A program made the position numbers and the translations under genes. From NCBI GenBank assembly GCA_029251375.1, contig JAQXDL010000044.1, positions 224,681-288,680 of the forward strand: a DNA stretch of 64,000 nucleotides, in the 5' to 3' direction. Origin of the DNA: Pseudomonadales bacterium (lineage in GTDB: Bacteria > Pseudomonadota > Gammaproteobacteria > Pseudomonadales > Azotimanducaceae). The number at the start of each line of letters is the position of its first letter. Position 1 is the first letter of the stretch. The notes beneath the pieces are model-generated. The model made no database searches. It had not been told where the DNA came from and saw only the letters and a list, made by a program, of their open reading frames with translations. This document shows positions 8,227-16,820 of this stretch, one piece after another.

Positions 8227-9348
8227 ATGCCGGATAATTTACCCGAGGAATTACTTGGTGTGCAATCGCAGATGGCGACATTTGTTGATGCGCAGCTAAG
8301 GCTGACGGACGAGCCGCTGACCACTCAACATCAGCGGGTAAGAGAAGCCTCGAAGCAAGCGGGCTTTTTCTTCAAGACGCAACCTGTCGAATTTGGGGGC
8401 GCACCGGCTGGTGCCCTTGAATTGACGCTATTGCGAGAGATGTTGGCGACTGCTAATTCGCCCTTGGCTGCGTCGGTGTTCGGTCCAGGTCCTGGCGTCT
8501 TGCATGCCACTGAAGGCACCTTGCGTAAAAATTATTTGGAACCTGTTCTACGCGGTGATAAGCGTGGCGCGTTTGGTTTTACCGAACCTGATTCCGCACC
8601 AAGACCAACATACGCGGTTGTTGATGGTGATGACTTGTTGATCACTGGCGTTAAGTCGTATGTCACTGGTGGCGCCACGGCCGACTTTGTTTCAATTTTG
8701 GTTAATGCCGAAGACGTGAATGGTGAAAAGCTCGGTACCGCTATGGTCGCTGTTGATACTCAGGCTCAGGGCGTGACTATTGAGCGCGAGTTTTCTTCGA
8801 TGGAGGGCGGTGGCCATGTGTCGATGAGGTTTGATCAGGTGCGAGTGTCGCAGCAAAATGTGATCGGTAAGATCGGTGAGGGTATGCCGCGAGCACTGGG
8901 TAACATTGGTAACGTCCGGTTGATGGTGTCTGCGCAGGCCATGGGTATGTGTCTGTTCGCTTTGGAGTATGTGGAGAATCACTTAAAAGCGCCTCATCGC
9001 AGCGGGTCGCCGCTCGGTGATAGGGAAGGGGTGCGACTACGTTATGCCGATATGAGGATTGAAACTTATGTAGCGAGAAGTGCTTTGTACAGGACTGCAA
9101 GATTAGTCGACGAGGGTGGCAATACGGTTAATGAAATCATAGCGACGAAAGTGTTTTGTACCGAGGCGGCAGGTCGTGTGATCGATATGGGTGTTCAACT
9201 TGTCGGCGGTCAGGCCCTGGTAACAGGGCATCCTCTTGAGCTGTTATATCGTCAAGTCAGATCACTAAGACTCGTAGAAGGTGCGAGTGACTTGTTGCGC
9301 ATCAACCTTGTTAAGGGGCGATTAGAAATGGACAAAGGGCGGGTCTAA
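8227..9348 (+). CDS. Acyl-CoA dehydrogenase family protein
   Basis: A 373-residue flavoprotein. The middle domain carries F-G-F-T-E-P-D-S (about 116-123), the beta-domain signature, and the C-terminal domain has G-G-Q-A followed by R-L-V-E-G-A-S-D-L-L-R, where the glutamate corresponds to the usual catalytic base region. Start ATG at 8227 with GTGAGGAAAAA just upstream. It likely dehydrogenates an acyl-CoA thioester and passes electrons to ETF. Followed by a 340-bp gap, so probably a single-gene unit. Confidence 0.87.
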   Translation: MPDNLPEELLGVQSQMATFVDAQLRLTDEPLTTQHQRVREASKQAGFFFKTQPVEFGGAPAGALELTLLREMLATANSPLAASVFGPGPGVLHATEGTLRKNYLEPVLRGDKRGAFGFTEPDSAPRPTYAVVDGDDLLITGVKSYVTGGATADFVSILVNAEDVNGEKLGTAMVAVDTQAQGVTIEREFSSMEGGGHVSMRFDQVRVSQQNVIGKIGEGMPRALGNIGNVRLMVSAQAMGMCLFALEYVENHLKAPHRSGSPLGDREGVRLRYADMRIETYVARSALYRTARLVDEGGNTVNEIIATKVFCTEAAGRVIDMGVQLVGGQALVTGHPLELLYRQVRSLRLVEGASDLLRINLVKGRLEMDKGRV

Positions 9349-9688
9349 GCTATTTTAGTGCAAGTGATCGAGTCAGAATGCTTTTTGTGAAATGGTTGGC
9401 GATTCTTCGGATTGATTTCGCTTTATCGTGAGTCATGCGTTAGGAGTCAAGTCCTAGGTTTGGTTTCTACCGTTTATTTGTCCAGACGAGGCTGATGGGT
9501 AATTTGCCTTGGTGCGCTGTTCCTGCTTGGTGCTTCAATCCTAGAGGTTTTGCAGAGAGGTTGATCAGCACTGTACTTTCCAATGTGGTTTGCTAAATTG
9601 TCGCGAACAATTATCCGTCTGTATTAGCCGAGTGTTTCGCTTTAATGATAGGTCCCAATGAGGAAAGCAGCAGTTTTGAGAGGTATCG
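9349..9688. other. Intergenic region, nothing recognised
   Basis: A 340-bp gap between two rightward genes. I see no ORF with family resemblance, no clear hairpin with a T-run and no repeat. It presumably holds the promoter of the metallophosphoesterase gene. Confidence 0.5.
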
Positions 9689-10792
9689 TTGTCAAAAATG
9701 AGTAATCAACAAATCAATTCGCAAACTCCGGTTCGGCGTCAGGTTAATTGGTTTGTTCTGATGTTTCTGGCGTTTCATGTGCCCCTGTTTGTTTATCCTG
9801 TTCTGCGTCTAGGGGGTTGGCTTTCAATGCCTTTATGGCTGACGTTGTTGATTTTAATACCGCTGGTGACAAGTCAGATCGTTGCAAGATTCTGGTTACG
9901 CGGTAGCCTAAAAAAATTGTCGGTTGTGTATCGAAAGGCGGCTGATTTTTGGCTTGGCATGAGTCCCGTGTTATTGATGCTCATGCTTGTTTTCGAACTT
10001 GTTTTGCTTACCACTGCTGTTGAGCCACATATCGCGGCACTCTGGGTCATTACTCTGACGACGATCATTAGTTTTATTGGTCTTATCGTCGCAATATCAC
10101 CACAAGTGAAGACAATATCTTTAACGTCACCGCGTTTACGCGAGTCCGTTCGTTTTGTTCAAATCACGGATGTACACATTGGTTCTCGCAGTCAGAGCTT
10201 TCTGGAGCGGCTGATGTTTCGAGTTAATCGGCTCAATCCCGACTTTTTATGCATCACCGGTGACTTTATCGATGCGCCCGGTATCACTGAGGATCAACTT
10301 CAATCATTAGCGCGTACCGACTATCCCATCTATTTCTGTATTGGTAATCATGAGAAGTACGAGGATCTTGAGGATATCCTTCAGAGACTTGATAATCTTG
10401 GGGTGAAAATTTTGCGTTCAAGTACGCTGCATTTTCGAAAAGATATTCAGATTATCGGTATTGATGATATGGAAGACCCTTTTCAGGTGGACAAGGAGCT
10501 TAAGCATATTGCATTGGATGCCGATGCGTTTAAATTGCTATTGTACCATCGCCCTAGAGGGCTTGAAGCCGCGGCCGAGCGCGGCATTGACCTGATTTTG
10601 AGTGGCCATACTCATAACGGACAAATTTTCCCGTTCAATCTCATTGTTAAGAGGGTATTCGAGAGAATCATAGGTATGTACAGCCTTGGAGAGACACGGC
10701 AGTATGTATCTCAAGGTACGGGTACCTGGGGACCCGTGATGCGACTAGGCACCTATAGTGAGATTACGCTGTTTGAATATGATCCAGAGTAG
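9689..10792 (+). CDS. Membrane-anchored metallophosphoesterase
   Basis: A 367-residue protein with four hydrophobic N-terminal segments (about residues 20-145) and a C-terminal calcineurin-like phosphoesterase domain. Metal motifs in order: T-D-V-H-I-G (about 158), T-G-D-F-I-D (about 190), G-N-H-E (about 217), and S-G-H-T-H-N-G (about 302). The catalytic domain should lie in the cytoplasm. The family is YkuE/YaeI-like; some act on UDP-diacylglucosamine or lipid phosphates, but the substrate is not clear. Start: TTG at 9689 has GAGAGG five bases upstream; ATG at 9698 is the alternative. Confidence 0.85.
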   Translation: MSKMSNQQINSQTPVRRQVNWFVLMFLAFHVPLFVYPVLRLGGWLSMPLWLTLLILIPLVTSQIVARFWLRGSLKKLSVVYRKAADFWLGMSPVLLMLMLVFELVLLTTAVEPHIAALWVITLTTIISFIGLIVAISPQVKTISLTSPRLRESVRFVQITDVHIGSRSQSFLERLMFRVNRLNPDFLCITGDFIDAPGITEDQLQSLARTDYPIYFCIGNHEKYEDLEDILQRLDNLGVKILRSSTLHFRKDIQIIGIDDMEDPFQVDKELKHIALDADAFKLLLYHRPRGLEAAAERGIDLILSGHTHNGQIFPFNLIVKRVFERIIGMYSLGETRQYVSQGTGTWGPVMRLGTYSEITLFEYDPE

Positions 10793-10851
10793 ATGCTGGT
10801 TTTAGAGAAGCAGGTAACGCAAGGCGAATAATTAAAGAGGAATGAGTAAGC

Positions 10852-12033
10852 ATGTCACTCGAAAGTTTTAGAGAAGAAACACGCACGTGGTTGGAAGAAA
10901 ATTGTCCAGCTTCAATCAGAACACCTATGCCAGCCGATGAATATCCTGGCGGCGGACGACGTGCAAGTTATAAAAATCCCGACACCAAAGTTTGGATGGA
11001 TCGCATGTCCGAAAAGGGTTTTACAGTGCCGACTTGGCCGAAAGAATATGGCGGGGCAGAACTAAACAGCGATGAAAATCGCGTCCTCCAAGAAGAGCTT
11101 CGACGAATCAGTGCACGACCTTCTCTTGTTGGTATGGGGCTTTCAATGATCGGTCCGGCATTGCTCGAGTATGGTACTGACGAACAGAAAGCGGAACATC
11201 TTCCGAAAATCTCATCAGGTCAAATTTGGTGGTGTCAAGGCTACAGCGAACCGAACTCAGGTTCTGATTTGGCAAGTTTGCAGACTAAAGCAATTGTTGA
11301 TGGAGATGATTACATCATTAATGGTCAGAAGATATGGACATCCGGTGCAGACAACGCGGATTGGATTTTCTGTCTCGTAAGAACTGATTTTGAAGCACCG
11401 AAGCATAATGGTATTACGTTTATTCTGTTCGACATGACAACGCCAGGGGTGAGTGTTAAGCCTATTAAGTTGATCAGTGGCCTATCGCCATTTTGTGAGA
11501 CTTTCTTCGAGGATGTGCGTGCGTCTCGCAAGAACGTCATCGGTACAGTTAATGACGGCTGGACCGTAGCGAAGCGTTTATTGCAGTACGAGCGAACTAT
11601 GATTGGTGGTATTGGAGGCGGCGGCCCCAAAGTTAAATCTTTGGCTGAAGTAGCTGATACTTATGTTGGTAAGCAAAATGGCAAACTCGCGGATCTCGAT
11701 CTACGTGATGGTATTTTGAATCACAGCATGAACGATAGAGCTTTTGGTTTGACTGTGCGTCGTACTCAGGAAGAGTCGAAATCGACCAAAGCACCTAGTT
11801 TCGTTTCATCAATGTTCAAGCTTTATGGCACAGAGCAAAATATGGCGAAGTATGAGCTCATGCTGAAAGCAATGGGTTCCCAGATGCTTGGTTGGCAGGG
11901 TGACGGTTATGAAGCGGATGAGTTGACTCAAACCCGAGCTTGGCTTCGAAGTAAAGCCAATTCAATTGAGGGTGGTACAACCGAAGTTCAATATAACATC
12001 ATTGCCAAGCGTGTTTTGGGTCTACCTGACTAG
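10852..12033 (+). CDS. Acyl-CoA dehydrogenase (FadE-like)
   Basis: A 393-residue acyl-CoA dehydrogenase, ATG start with AAAGAGGAA upstream. Signature Q-G-Y-S-E-P-N-S-G-S-D-L-A at about 124-136 (FAD/beta-domain), W-T-S-G-A in the substrate loop, and C-terminal S-I-E-G-G-T-T-E-V-Q-Y-N-I-I-A-K, the usual catalytic/FAD-binding end. Likely oxidises a branched, aromatic-side-chain or medium-length acyl-CoA; the exact substrate is unknown. A strong terminator follows directly. Confidence 0.9.
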   Translation: MSLESFREETRTWLEENCPASIRTPMPADEYPGGGRRASYKNPDTKVWMDRMSEKGFTVPTWPKEYGGAELNSDENRVLQEELRRISARPSLVGMGLSMIGPALLEYGTDEQKAEHLPKISSGQIWWCQGYSEPNSGSDLASLQTKAIVDGDDYIINGQKIWTSGADNADWIFCLVRTDFEAPKHNGITFILFDMTTPGVSVKPIKLISGLSPFCETFFEDVRASRKNVIGTVNDGWTVAKRLLQYERTMIGGIGGGGPKVKSLAEVADTYVGKQNGKLADLDLRDGILNHSMNDRAFGLTVRRTQEESKSTKAPSFVSSMFKLYGTEQNMAKYELMLKAMGSQMLGWQGDGYEADELTQTRAWLRSKANSIEGGTTEVQYNIIAKRVLGLPD

Positions 12034-12072
12034 ATGTAACGATGACAATCAACGTTGGCAGGTTGCGGCGCG

Positions 12073-12104
12073 AAAAAAGAGCACGTTAAGTGCTCTTTTT
12101 TTTG
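12073..12104 (+). terminator. Rho-independent terminator, probably bidirectional
   Basis: Perfect 12-bp stem (12073-12084 and 12090-12101) of sequence AAAAAAGAGCAC and its complement, loop GTTAA, followed by a T-run. A-tract on one side and T-tract on the other let it serve both the acyl-CoA dehydrogenase on its left and the PilZ gene converging from its right. Confidence 0.88.
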
Positions 12105-12135
12105 TTTTAGTTTTGTTAAACGCGCAGAGCGAAAT

Positions 12136-12504
12136 CTAGTTGTTACCAAGCATATCGGCGACCCAGAGTTTCCATTGAGTAATGTCGCTATCGTCGGATT
12201 CAAACAGTAGAAACCCTGTTCGGTAACCGCCAACAGATGCATCTGGTCGCACCCATTTAACCTCCGCGACCAAGAAAATTGGCTCTTTGTCAGGTAGGTC
12301 GACGCAGAGGCGAAGAATATTGCCAACGTCGAGTTGTTGGTCCAGCGCAACCTGTAAGCCATTAGCAGAAAGATCGAGGCTTGTGCACATGACAACGCCA
12401 GAATCGGTTCCAGCAACTTTTTTTGGCGTCGCTTCAATGAAGATGGTTTCTTGAATGTCGAGCCGCGTCTCGACCCGGTGCTCATTCCCCGGTGAGGTCG
12501 TCAT
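12136..12504 (-). CDS. PilZ domain protein (c-di-GMP receptor candidate)
   Basis: A 122-residue single-domain PilZ protein. The start at 12504 is preferred because AGGAA lies 8 bases upstream and the family begins here; a longer frame would add 31 unlikely residues. The two c-di-GMP contacts are present: R-V-E-T-R (RxxxR) at about 10-14 and D-L-S-A-N-G (DxSxxG) at about 43-48. So it should bind c-di-GMP and alter a partner protein. It overlaps the end of the upstream DUF1631 gene by 23 bases, implying translational coupling. Confidence 0.85.
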   Translation of the reverse strand: MTTSPGNEHRVETRLDIQETIFIEATPKKVAGTDSGVVMCTSLDLSANGLQVALDQQLDVGNILRLCVDLPDKEPIFLVAEVKWVRPDASVGGYRTGFLLFESDDSDITQWKLWVADMLGNN

Positions 12505-14380
12505 AGCTTTTGTTCCTATCTTGCCTGAGTTTGGATACCACCTTTGCGAGAGTGTCTTCGTATTTAACGCCCGCGTCACTGACTTTTGCCTGATCACTCA
12601 CGAGTAGTGCGACGAGCTGTTCAGTATTGTATTCAGCTACCTTATTACCAGAATGATTGACAAAAATCATTTTGTCTGGAGACGCAATCCTAACCGCCAA
12701 TTTACATTCTTCGGCTGATCCGTCAACCCCTGGCATCACGACATAGGCGCCGGCTGCAAGGTTATGTACGACGGCTGTGAGTTCGATAACTCTAACGGCA
12801 TTCTCTGACTTTTCAGCTTCAGATTTGCCGTCGGCTAAGCGCGCCAGCCGATCAGCGGAGATGCGTTCTACTCGGGCTTTTGCATGTGCGGCGGTGAGTC
12901 GCTCTGCCTCTTTAAGGGCTTTAACGCGGGCCTTTTTGCGATCCTCATCAAGCCGTTCTACCGAGGCTTTTCGTTCCGCGAGTAATCGTTGATGCTTCTC
13001 ATACTCTTCTATGAGACCTTGGTAGTAGGTGCGGAATGTTGAGGTGAAAACAGCTTTCTCATTTAGCAGTCGAGCTTTGCGTGAAGATAGGTCGTAGGCA
13101 AAATTATCGTAGCTTGTTTGCAGAACCTTCATGCCGTTGCGATTGGTGAAAATAAGCTGTCTAACATCGTCGAGTTTCAGTACTAATTTTATCCTCGCTG
13201 ATTGTTCCTCTGATTCATAAAGAAACCACTGGCCCGGCTCGAGTCGATTGACCTTTCGCAGCAGCATGCTGCTGATTGACGCAGCGTTCGCATCAGATGC
13301 CGCAGATACTAGTGGCTCAAAACCGACATAGTTTAATTCCATGCCTGACACGATGTTTACCTGATCGGCTTCGATGAGATCTAACGCGGACTCTGTCAGC
13401 AATGTGTCATGCTCTATAGCAACCAATAACTGTCGGACTTCATTGGGTAAATGTTCGACGATCCGGAATAATCGTTGTTGAGCTTGCTGCGCTTGCTCTG
13501 CTTTATTGTCATCTGGATCTGGAGACAAGGGTTGATAGATACTGACAAGGGTTTCGGTCAGTGTTCTGGCGCGTTGCCATTGCGCGCTGTCTAGCCCTTT
13601 TTCGTTCAGTAGCAGTTGTATAGATTCGTACCAAGGACCCTGCAGAAAGTCGATGCAGGACAGCGTTAATTGTTTGCCTGACATCGCCTTGTTGATCATG
13701 TTGGCGCTCAGTATTCGGGCTTGAGTTGAGCGCACAATGCCGGTTTCGGATGCCACCATTCTTTTTTCTAATTTTTCAATGCGATTGCTTTCTTTGAGCA
13801 TATATTGAGTAAGGTCTGCCTGTATTACTTTAAGGTTAGTCGCTTCGGCAGTTTTTGTGCTCTTGAGTAGTTCCACCACCTCATGCAGTTTATTTTGTAA
13901 CTTGTCGCCACCGGCACCCAAATGTGGCACCCAGCCGACCAAACCTTCGTTCAATGTATCTAATATAGCCAATAAATTGTTGTCCGATTTAAGGGGCGTT
14001 GCTGGATTCTCAATAATCATGGCGGCAAGTTGTGGCATGAGTCGCCTCAGTTGAGATTCGACATGCGGTTCAATCGCCGCGAGATGGAAAATAAGCTTGC
14101 TGCAGTCATCAATGCTGCTGAGAATGCCATGTTGCTGGTCCGTGAGTGCCCATTGTTGCTGAGAGTCAGCCAAAATTGCTTGCAAGGTTGTGTTTGTCGG
14201 CAGTGACTCTAGCGCGTTGATAAACTCAATCAGTGTCGATTGATTATCAACACTAGCGATGCTGTTCGTGAGGTTTTGTTCAACAGTGTGATCGCGGGCA
14301 TGGTCAGGTGCACCAATGGTTTCAGCTTGTGTGGCCTGCCGCTGGTAGCGATGAGAGAGTGCGTTAAGTAAAGCTTGCAT
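12482..14380 (-). CDS. DUF1631 family protein lacking the N-terminal domain
   Basis: A 632-residue, mostly helical cytoplasmic protein. The central part has the DUF1631 pattern F-L-Q-G-P-W (about 246-251) followed by Q-W-x-x-A, and a region P-G-Q-W-F-L ... I-F-T-N-R-N-G (about 390-430). Two beta-rich repeats of this last type, at about 385-445 and 535-600, flank a charged coiled coil rich in K, E, R and A (about 455-530). The usual first 200 residues of the family are absent and match instead the separate protein at 725-1360. It forms an operon with the PilZ gene, which it overlaps. Family role is unknown, though linked to c-di-GMP by context. Confidence 0.7.
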   Translation of the reverse strand: MQALLNALSHRYQRQATQAETIGAPDHARDHTVEQNLTNSIASVDNQSTLIEFINALESLPTNTTLQAILADSQQQWALTDQQHGILSSIDDCSKLIFHLAAIEPHVESQLRRLMPQLAAMIIENPATPLKSDNNLLAILDTLNEGLVGWVPHLGAGGDKLQNKLHEVVELLKSTKTAEATNLKVIQADLTQYMLKESNRIEKLEKRMVASETGIVRSTQARILSANMINKAMSGKQLTLSCIDFLQGPWYESIQLLLNEKGLDSAQWQRARTLTETLVSIYQPLSPDPDDNKAEQAQQAQQRLFRIVEHLPNEVRQLLVAIEHDTLLTESALDLIEADQVNIVSGMELNYVGFEPLVSAASDANAASISSMLLRKVNRLEPGQWFLYESEEQSARIKLVLKLDDVRQLIFTNRNGMKVLQTSYDNFAYDLSSRKARLLNEKAVFTSTFRTYYQGLIEEYEKHQRLLAERKASVERLDEDRKKARVKALKEAERLTAAHAKARVERISADRLARLADGKSEAEKSENAVRVIELTAVVHNLAAGAYVVMPGVDGSAEECKLAVRIASPDKMIFVNHSGNKVAEYNTEQLVALLVSDQAKVSDAGVKYEDTLAKVVSKLRQDRNKSYDDLTGE

Positions 14381-14506
14381 CGTCGATTATAGTGAGGTCA
14401 TAAAGATGGATATTAGCAGTACACATGGAGAATCAATAGAGATTACCGACAAGGCTGTCTATAATTGCGTCTCGAAAGTTGATTTTTATTCTAAGATGTA
14501 AAACCC

Positions 14507-15379
14507 ATGGCAAAGGAAAAAGCGAGTCCAACCTCCCATTCTTACTACTCCCAGCGTTTGAGGTTACATTACCTTGATTGGGGTAATCCTGATGCACCGC
14601 CTTTACTGTTGGTCCATGGCAATCGAGACCATTGTCATAATTGGGACTGGGTCGCGCAAGAACTACGTGATGAGTACCATATTATTGCACCTGATTTTAG
14701 AGGTCATGGCGATTCCCAATGGGTTAATGGCAGTGCCTATAGCAGCAGTGAGTATATCTATGACCTGGCCCAGCTGATTCATCAACAAAAGCTCGCGCCT
14801 TTGCACGTTATAGCGCACTCACTGGGTGGTGGCGTTGCTCTTCGGTATGCCGGTATATACCCGGAACATATTAAAAAAATGGTCGTGATAGAGGGCACTG
14901 GCGCGCCTCCTTCAGCTTACAATCCGGAGCCGCCGCATATACGGATGCGCAATTGGATTGAATCGACCCGCAAAATGTCTGGCCGATTACCTAAGCGTTA
15001 CGAAACCCTCGATGATGCATTTAATCGTATGCATGATGAAAATAAGCATCTGCGTATGGATCAGGCGAAACATTTAACAATTCATGGCAGCAATCAGAAC
15101 GAAGACGGCAGTTATAGTTGGAAGTTCGATAACTACACGCATGTGATGGCACCGTTCGATATTACGATTGAACAATCTCGTGAACTCTGGGGTAGGATCG
15201 AGGCGCCGGTGTTGCTGGTTAGCGGTAAAGAGAGCTGGTTTGGTCAAGTTAAACGACCGGACCCAACCGAAGTGTTTCAAAACGCACGGCATGTTATGGT
15301 GGAAAACGCTGGCCATTGGGTGCAGCATGATCAGCTTGATGAATTTCTGACGCTGACGAAAGACTTTTTTGCAGAATAA
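14507..15379 (+). CDS. Alpha/beta hydrolase
   Basis: A 290-residue alpha/beta-hydrolase-fold enzyme. Oxyanion motif H-G-N-R-D at about 37-41, nucleophile elbow A-H-S-L-G-G-G with Ser105, and a C-terminal G-H-W-V-Q-H with the likely catalytic His near 270. No signal peptide. The N-terminus with Y-L-D-W-G-N resembles epoxide hydrolase/haloalkane dehalogenase-like and 2-hydroxymuconate hydrolase-like members, but the substrate is unknown. The nucleotidyltransferase gene follows at 57 bases. Confidence 0.88.
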   Translation: MAKEKASPTSHSYYSQRLRLHYLDWGNPDAPPLLLVHGNRDHCHNWDWVAQELRDEYHIIAPDFRGHGDSQWVNGSAYSSSEYIYDLAQLIHQQKLAPLHVIAHSLGGGVALRYAGIYPEHIKKMVVIEGTGAPPSAYNPEPPHIRMRNWIESTRKMSGRLPKRYETLDDAFNRMHDENKHLRMDQAKHLTIHGSNQNEDGSYSWKFDNYTHVMAPFDITIEQSRELWGRIEAPVLLVSGKESWFGQVKRPDPTEVFQNARHVMVENAGHWVQHDQLDEFLTLTKDFFAE

Positions 15380-15436
15380 GTGGTATCTCGCTAAAGCCGA
15401 GATGATTTTGTGGCATCGATTGCCTGGGAGTTTAAA

Positions 15437-15847
15437 ATGAAAAAAGGTATAACATTCGGTACGTTTGATTTATTCCATGCTGGCCACGTGCTTATGTTAC
15501 AGGAGGCTAAAACAGTCTGTGACTACCTGATCGTATGTATCCAAACCGATCCGTCGGCTGATCGCGAAACGAAGAATAGTCCGATCCAGAGTATTGTTGA
15601 GCGTCAGATTCAAGTGTCTGCGTGCAAATATGCTGACCAGGTGGTTGTTTATAATACGGAAGCGGATGTTCTGGAAATTCTTAAATCAGTCGATTGGGAT
15701 GTTCGTATACTCGGCGATGAATATGAACATAAGGAATTCACAGGGCGAGATATATCCTTCGATAAATGCTATTTCAATCGCCGACCCCATGAGTTTTCCA
15801 GTTCGTCACTGCGAATGCGGGTGGTAAACGGTTCAAAAAATAACTAA
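15437..15847 (+). CDS. Cytidylyltransferase-like protein (TagD-type)
   Basis: A 136-residue nucleotidyltransferase. The start at 15437 puts the family motif G-T-F-D-L-F-H-A-G-H at residues 7-16 and has GGGAG upstream; a longer frame from 15410 is less likely. The second motif region S-S-S-L-R-M-R-V lies near the C-terminus. It resembles glycerol-3-phosphate cytidylyltransferases, which make CDP-glycerol, and the related adenylyltransferases. Substrate not certain; no teichoic-acid-type genes nearby. Confidence 0.82.
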   Translation: MKKGITFGTFDLFHAGHVLMLQEAKTVCDYLIVCIQTDPSADRETKNSPIQSIVERQIQVSACKYADQVVVYNTEADVLEILKSVDWDVRILGDEYEHKEFTGRDISFDKCYFNRRPHEFSSSSLRMRVVNGSKNN

Positions 15848-15888
15848 CGTTGAGTCAAGATAGTTTGTCATAGCAGTCTGTCATAGGC

Positions 15889-16806
15889 TCATCGACATTC
15901 ATGGACCGGCCTCAGAAAGCCAATAACGTCAGAGATACACTCCTCGGTTTTCGGTCCCTGCAATTGTGCAAAGCCGTGAGCCACGCCGGCATAACGCTTA
16001 TATTTGACCTTCGCCCCTGCCAGTTGACAGGCACCTAAGAGTGTTTGGCTCATAAATTCAGGCACATTCAAATCTAATGCGGGTTGAACGATAAAGATGT
16101 CGGGTAATGATTCAAATCGCCCCTCCGTGAGGATGTTTTGGATGGTGGCTTCTGACATGGCCGCGTTATCGCTGAAGTAGGCTTGATGCCCTTGCATAAG
16201 TAGGTCCGGTGTAAAGTTCGGTCCCCAGCTTTCAATAGGGTCCTGAGATCTGGCTGTGACATATTGATATCGTGCGAGGGGGTTCGAGACGGGCCAGAGC
16301 GCGACAACGGCTTTAACGCTAGCATCAATGTCCGGCATCGCACGTAAGCCACTGTCGGTGTAAATTTTAGTGCTCGCATGCTGCGTATGATTTGGTAGTA
16401 ATCCGGCATACAAAGCAAGGTGTCCGCCACTGGAACTTCCTATTAATGCGATAGTTTGCGATGCATCTTGTAGAAGACATAACTTTGTATAGCGCACCGC
16501 CGCGCAAATGTCGGCTGACGCAGCAGGATGTCTGGCGACTCGGCCATCGGACAAATCAATGGCAAGAATCGAGAAGCCTTGGGCTGCCATTGCTCGGCAA
16601 TAAAGCCTACCCATTTTACGATGGCCGGAGCTCCATGCGCCGCCGTGAATGTCAATCAAGAAGGGTGCAGCGCACTGATTAGACTTTGAGTCACGGTGCG
16701 AGTCGGCCTTTGATGAGGCGTCTAAGTTATCGGGGCGATACAAGGTGGCTCGTAGATCTCTACCTTGCGTCTGGCCGTAGATGAGTTCTGTTTCTGAGTG
16801 AGTCAC
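15889..16806 (-). CDS. Alpha/beta hydrolase (HSL/carboxylesterase type)
   Basis: A 305-residue esterase-like enzyme. Oxyanion motif I-D-I-H-G-G-A-W at 51-58, nucleophile G-S-S-S-G-G with Ser125, an acidic residue in P-A-L-D-L-N-V-P (about 262) and His in G-V-A-H-G-F (about 285). The HGG motif places it with hormone-sensitive-lipase-like esterases. It forms a unit with the upstream esterase gene, ending 14 bases before this start. Confidence 0.87.
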   Translation of the reverse strand: MTHSETELIYGQTQGRDLRATLYRPDNLDASSKADSHRDSKSNQCAAPFLIDIHGGAWSSGHRKMGRLYCRAMAAQGFSILAIDLSDGRVARHPAASADICAAVRYTKLCLLQDASQTIALIGSSSGGHLALYAGLLPNHTQHASTKIYTDSGLRAMPDIDASVKAVVALWPVSNPLARYQYVTARSQDPIESWGPNFTPDLLMQGHQAYFSDNAAMSEATIQNILTEGRFESLPDIFIVQPALDLNVPEFMSQTLLGACQLAGAKVKYKRYAGVAHGFAQLQGPKTEECISDVIGFLRPVHECR

Positions 16807-16820
16807 CGATTGATACCTAT

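Noticed and set aside
8692..9100. Antisense ORFs inside the acyl-CoA dehydrogenase gene
   Set aside because: They are shadows of a clear coding frame on the other strand and look low in complexity.
15385..15403. Hairpin ATCTCG/CGAGAT after the alpha/beta hydrolase as a terminator
   Set aside because: Only six base pairs, weak T-run, and the downstream gene starts soon after on the same strand.
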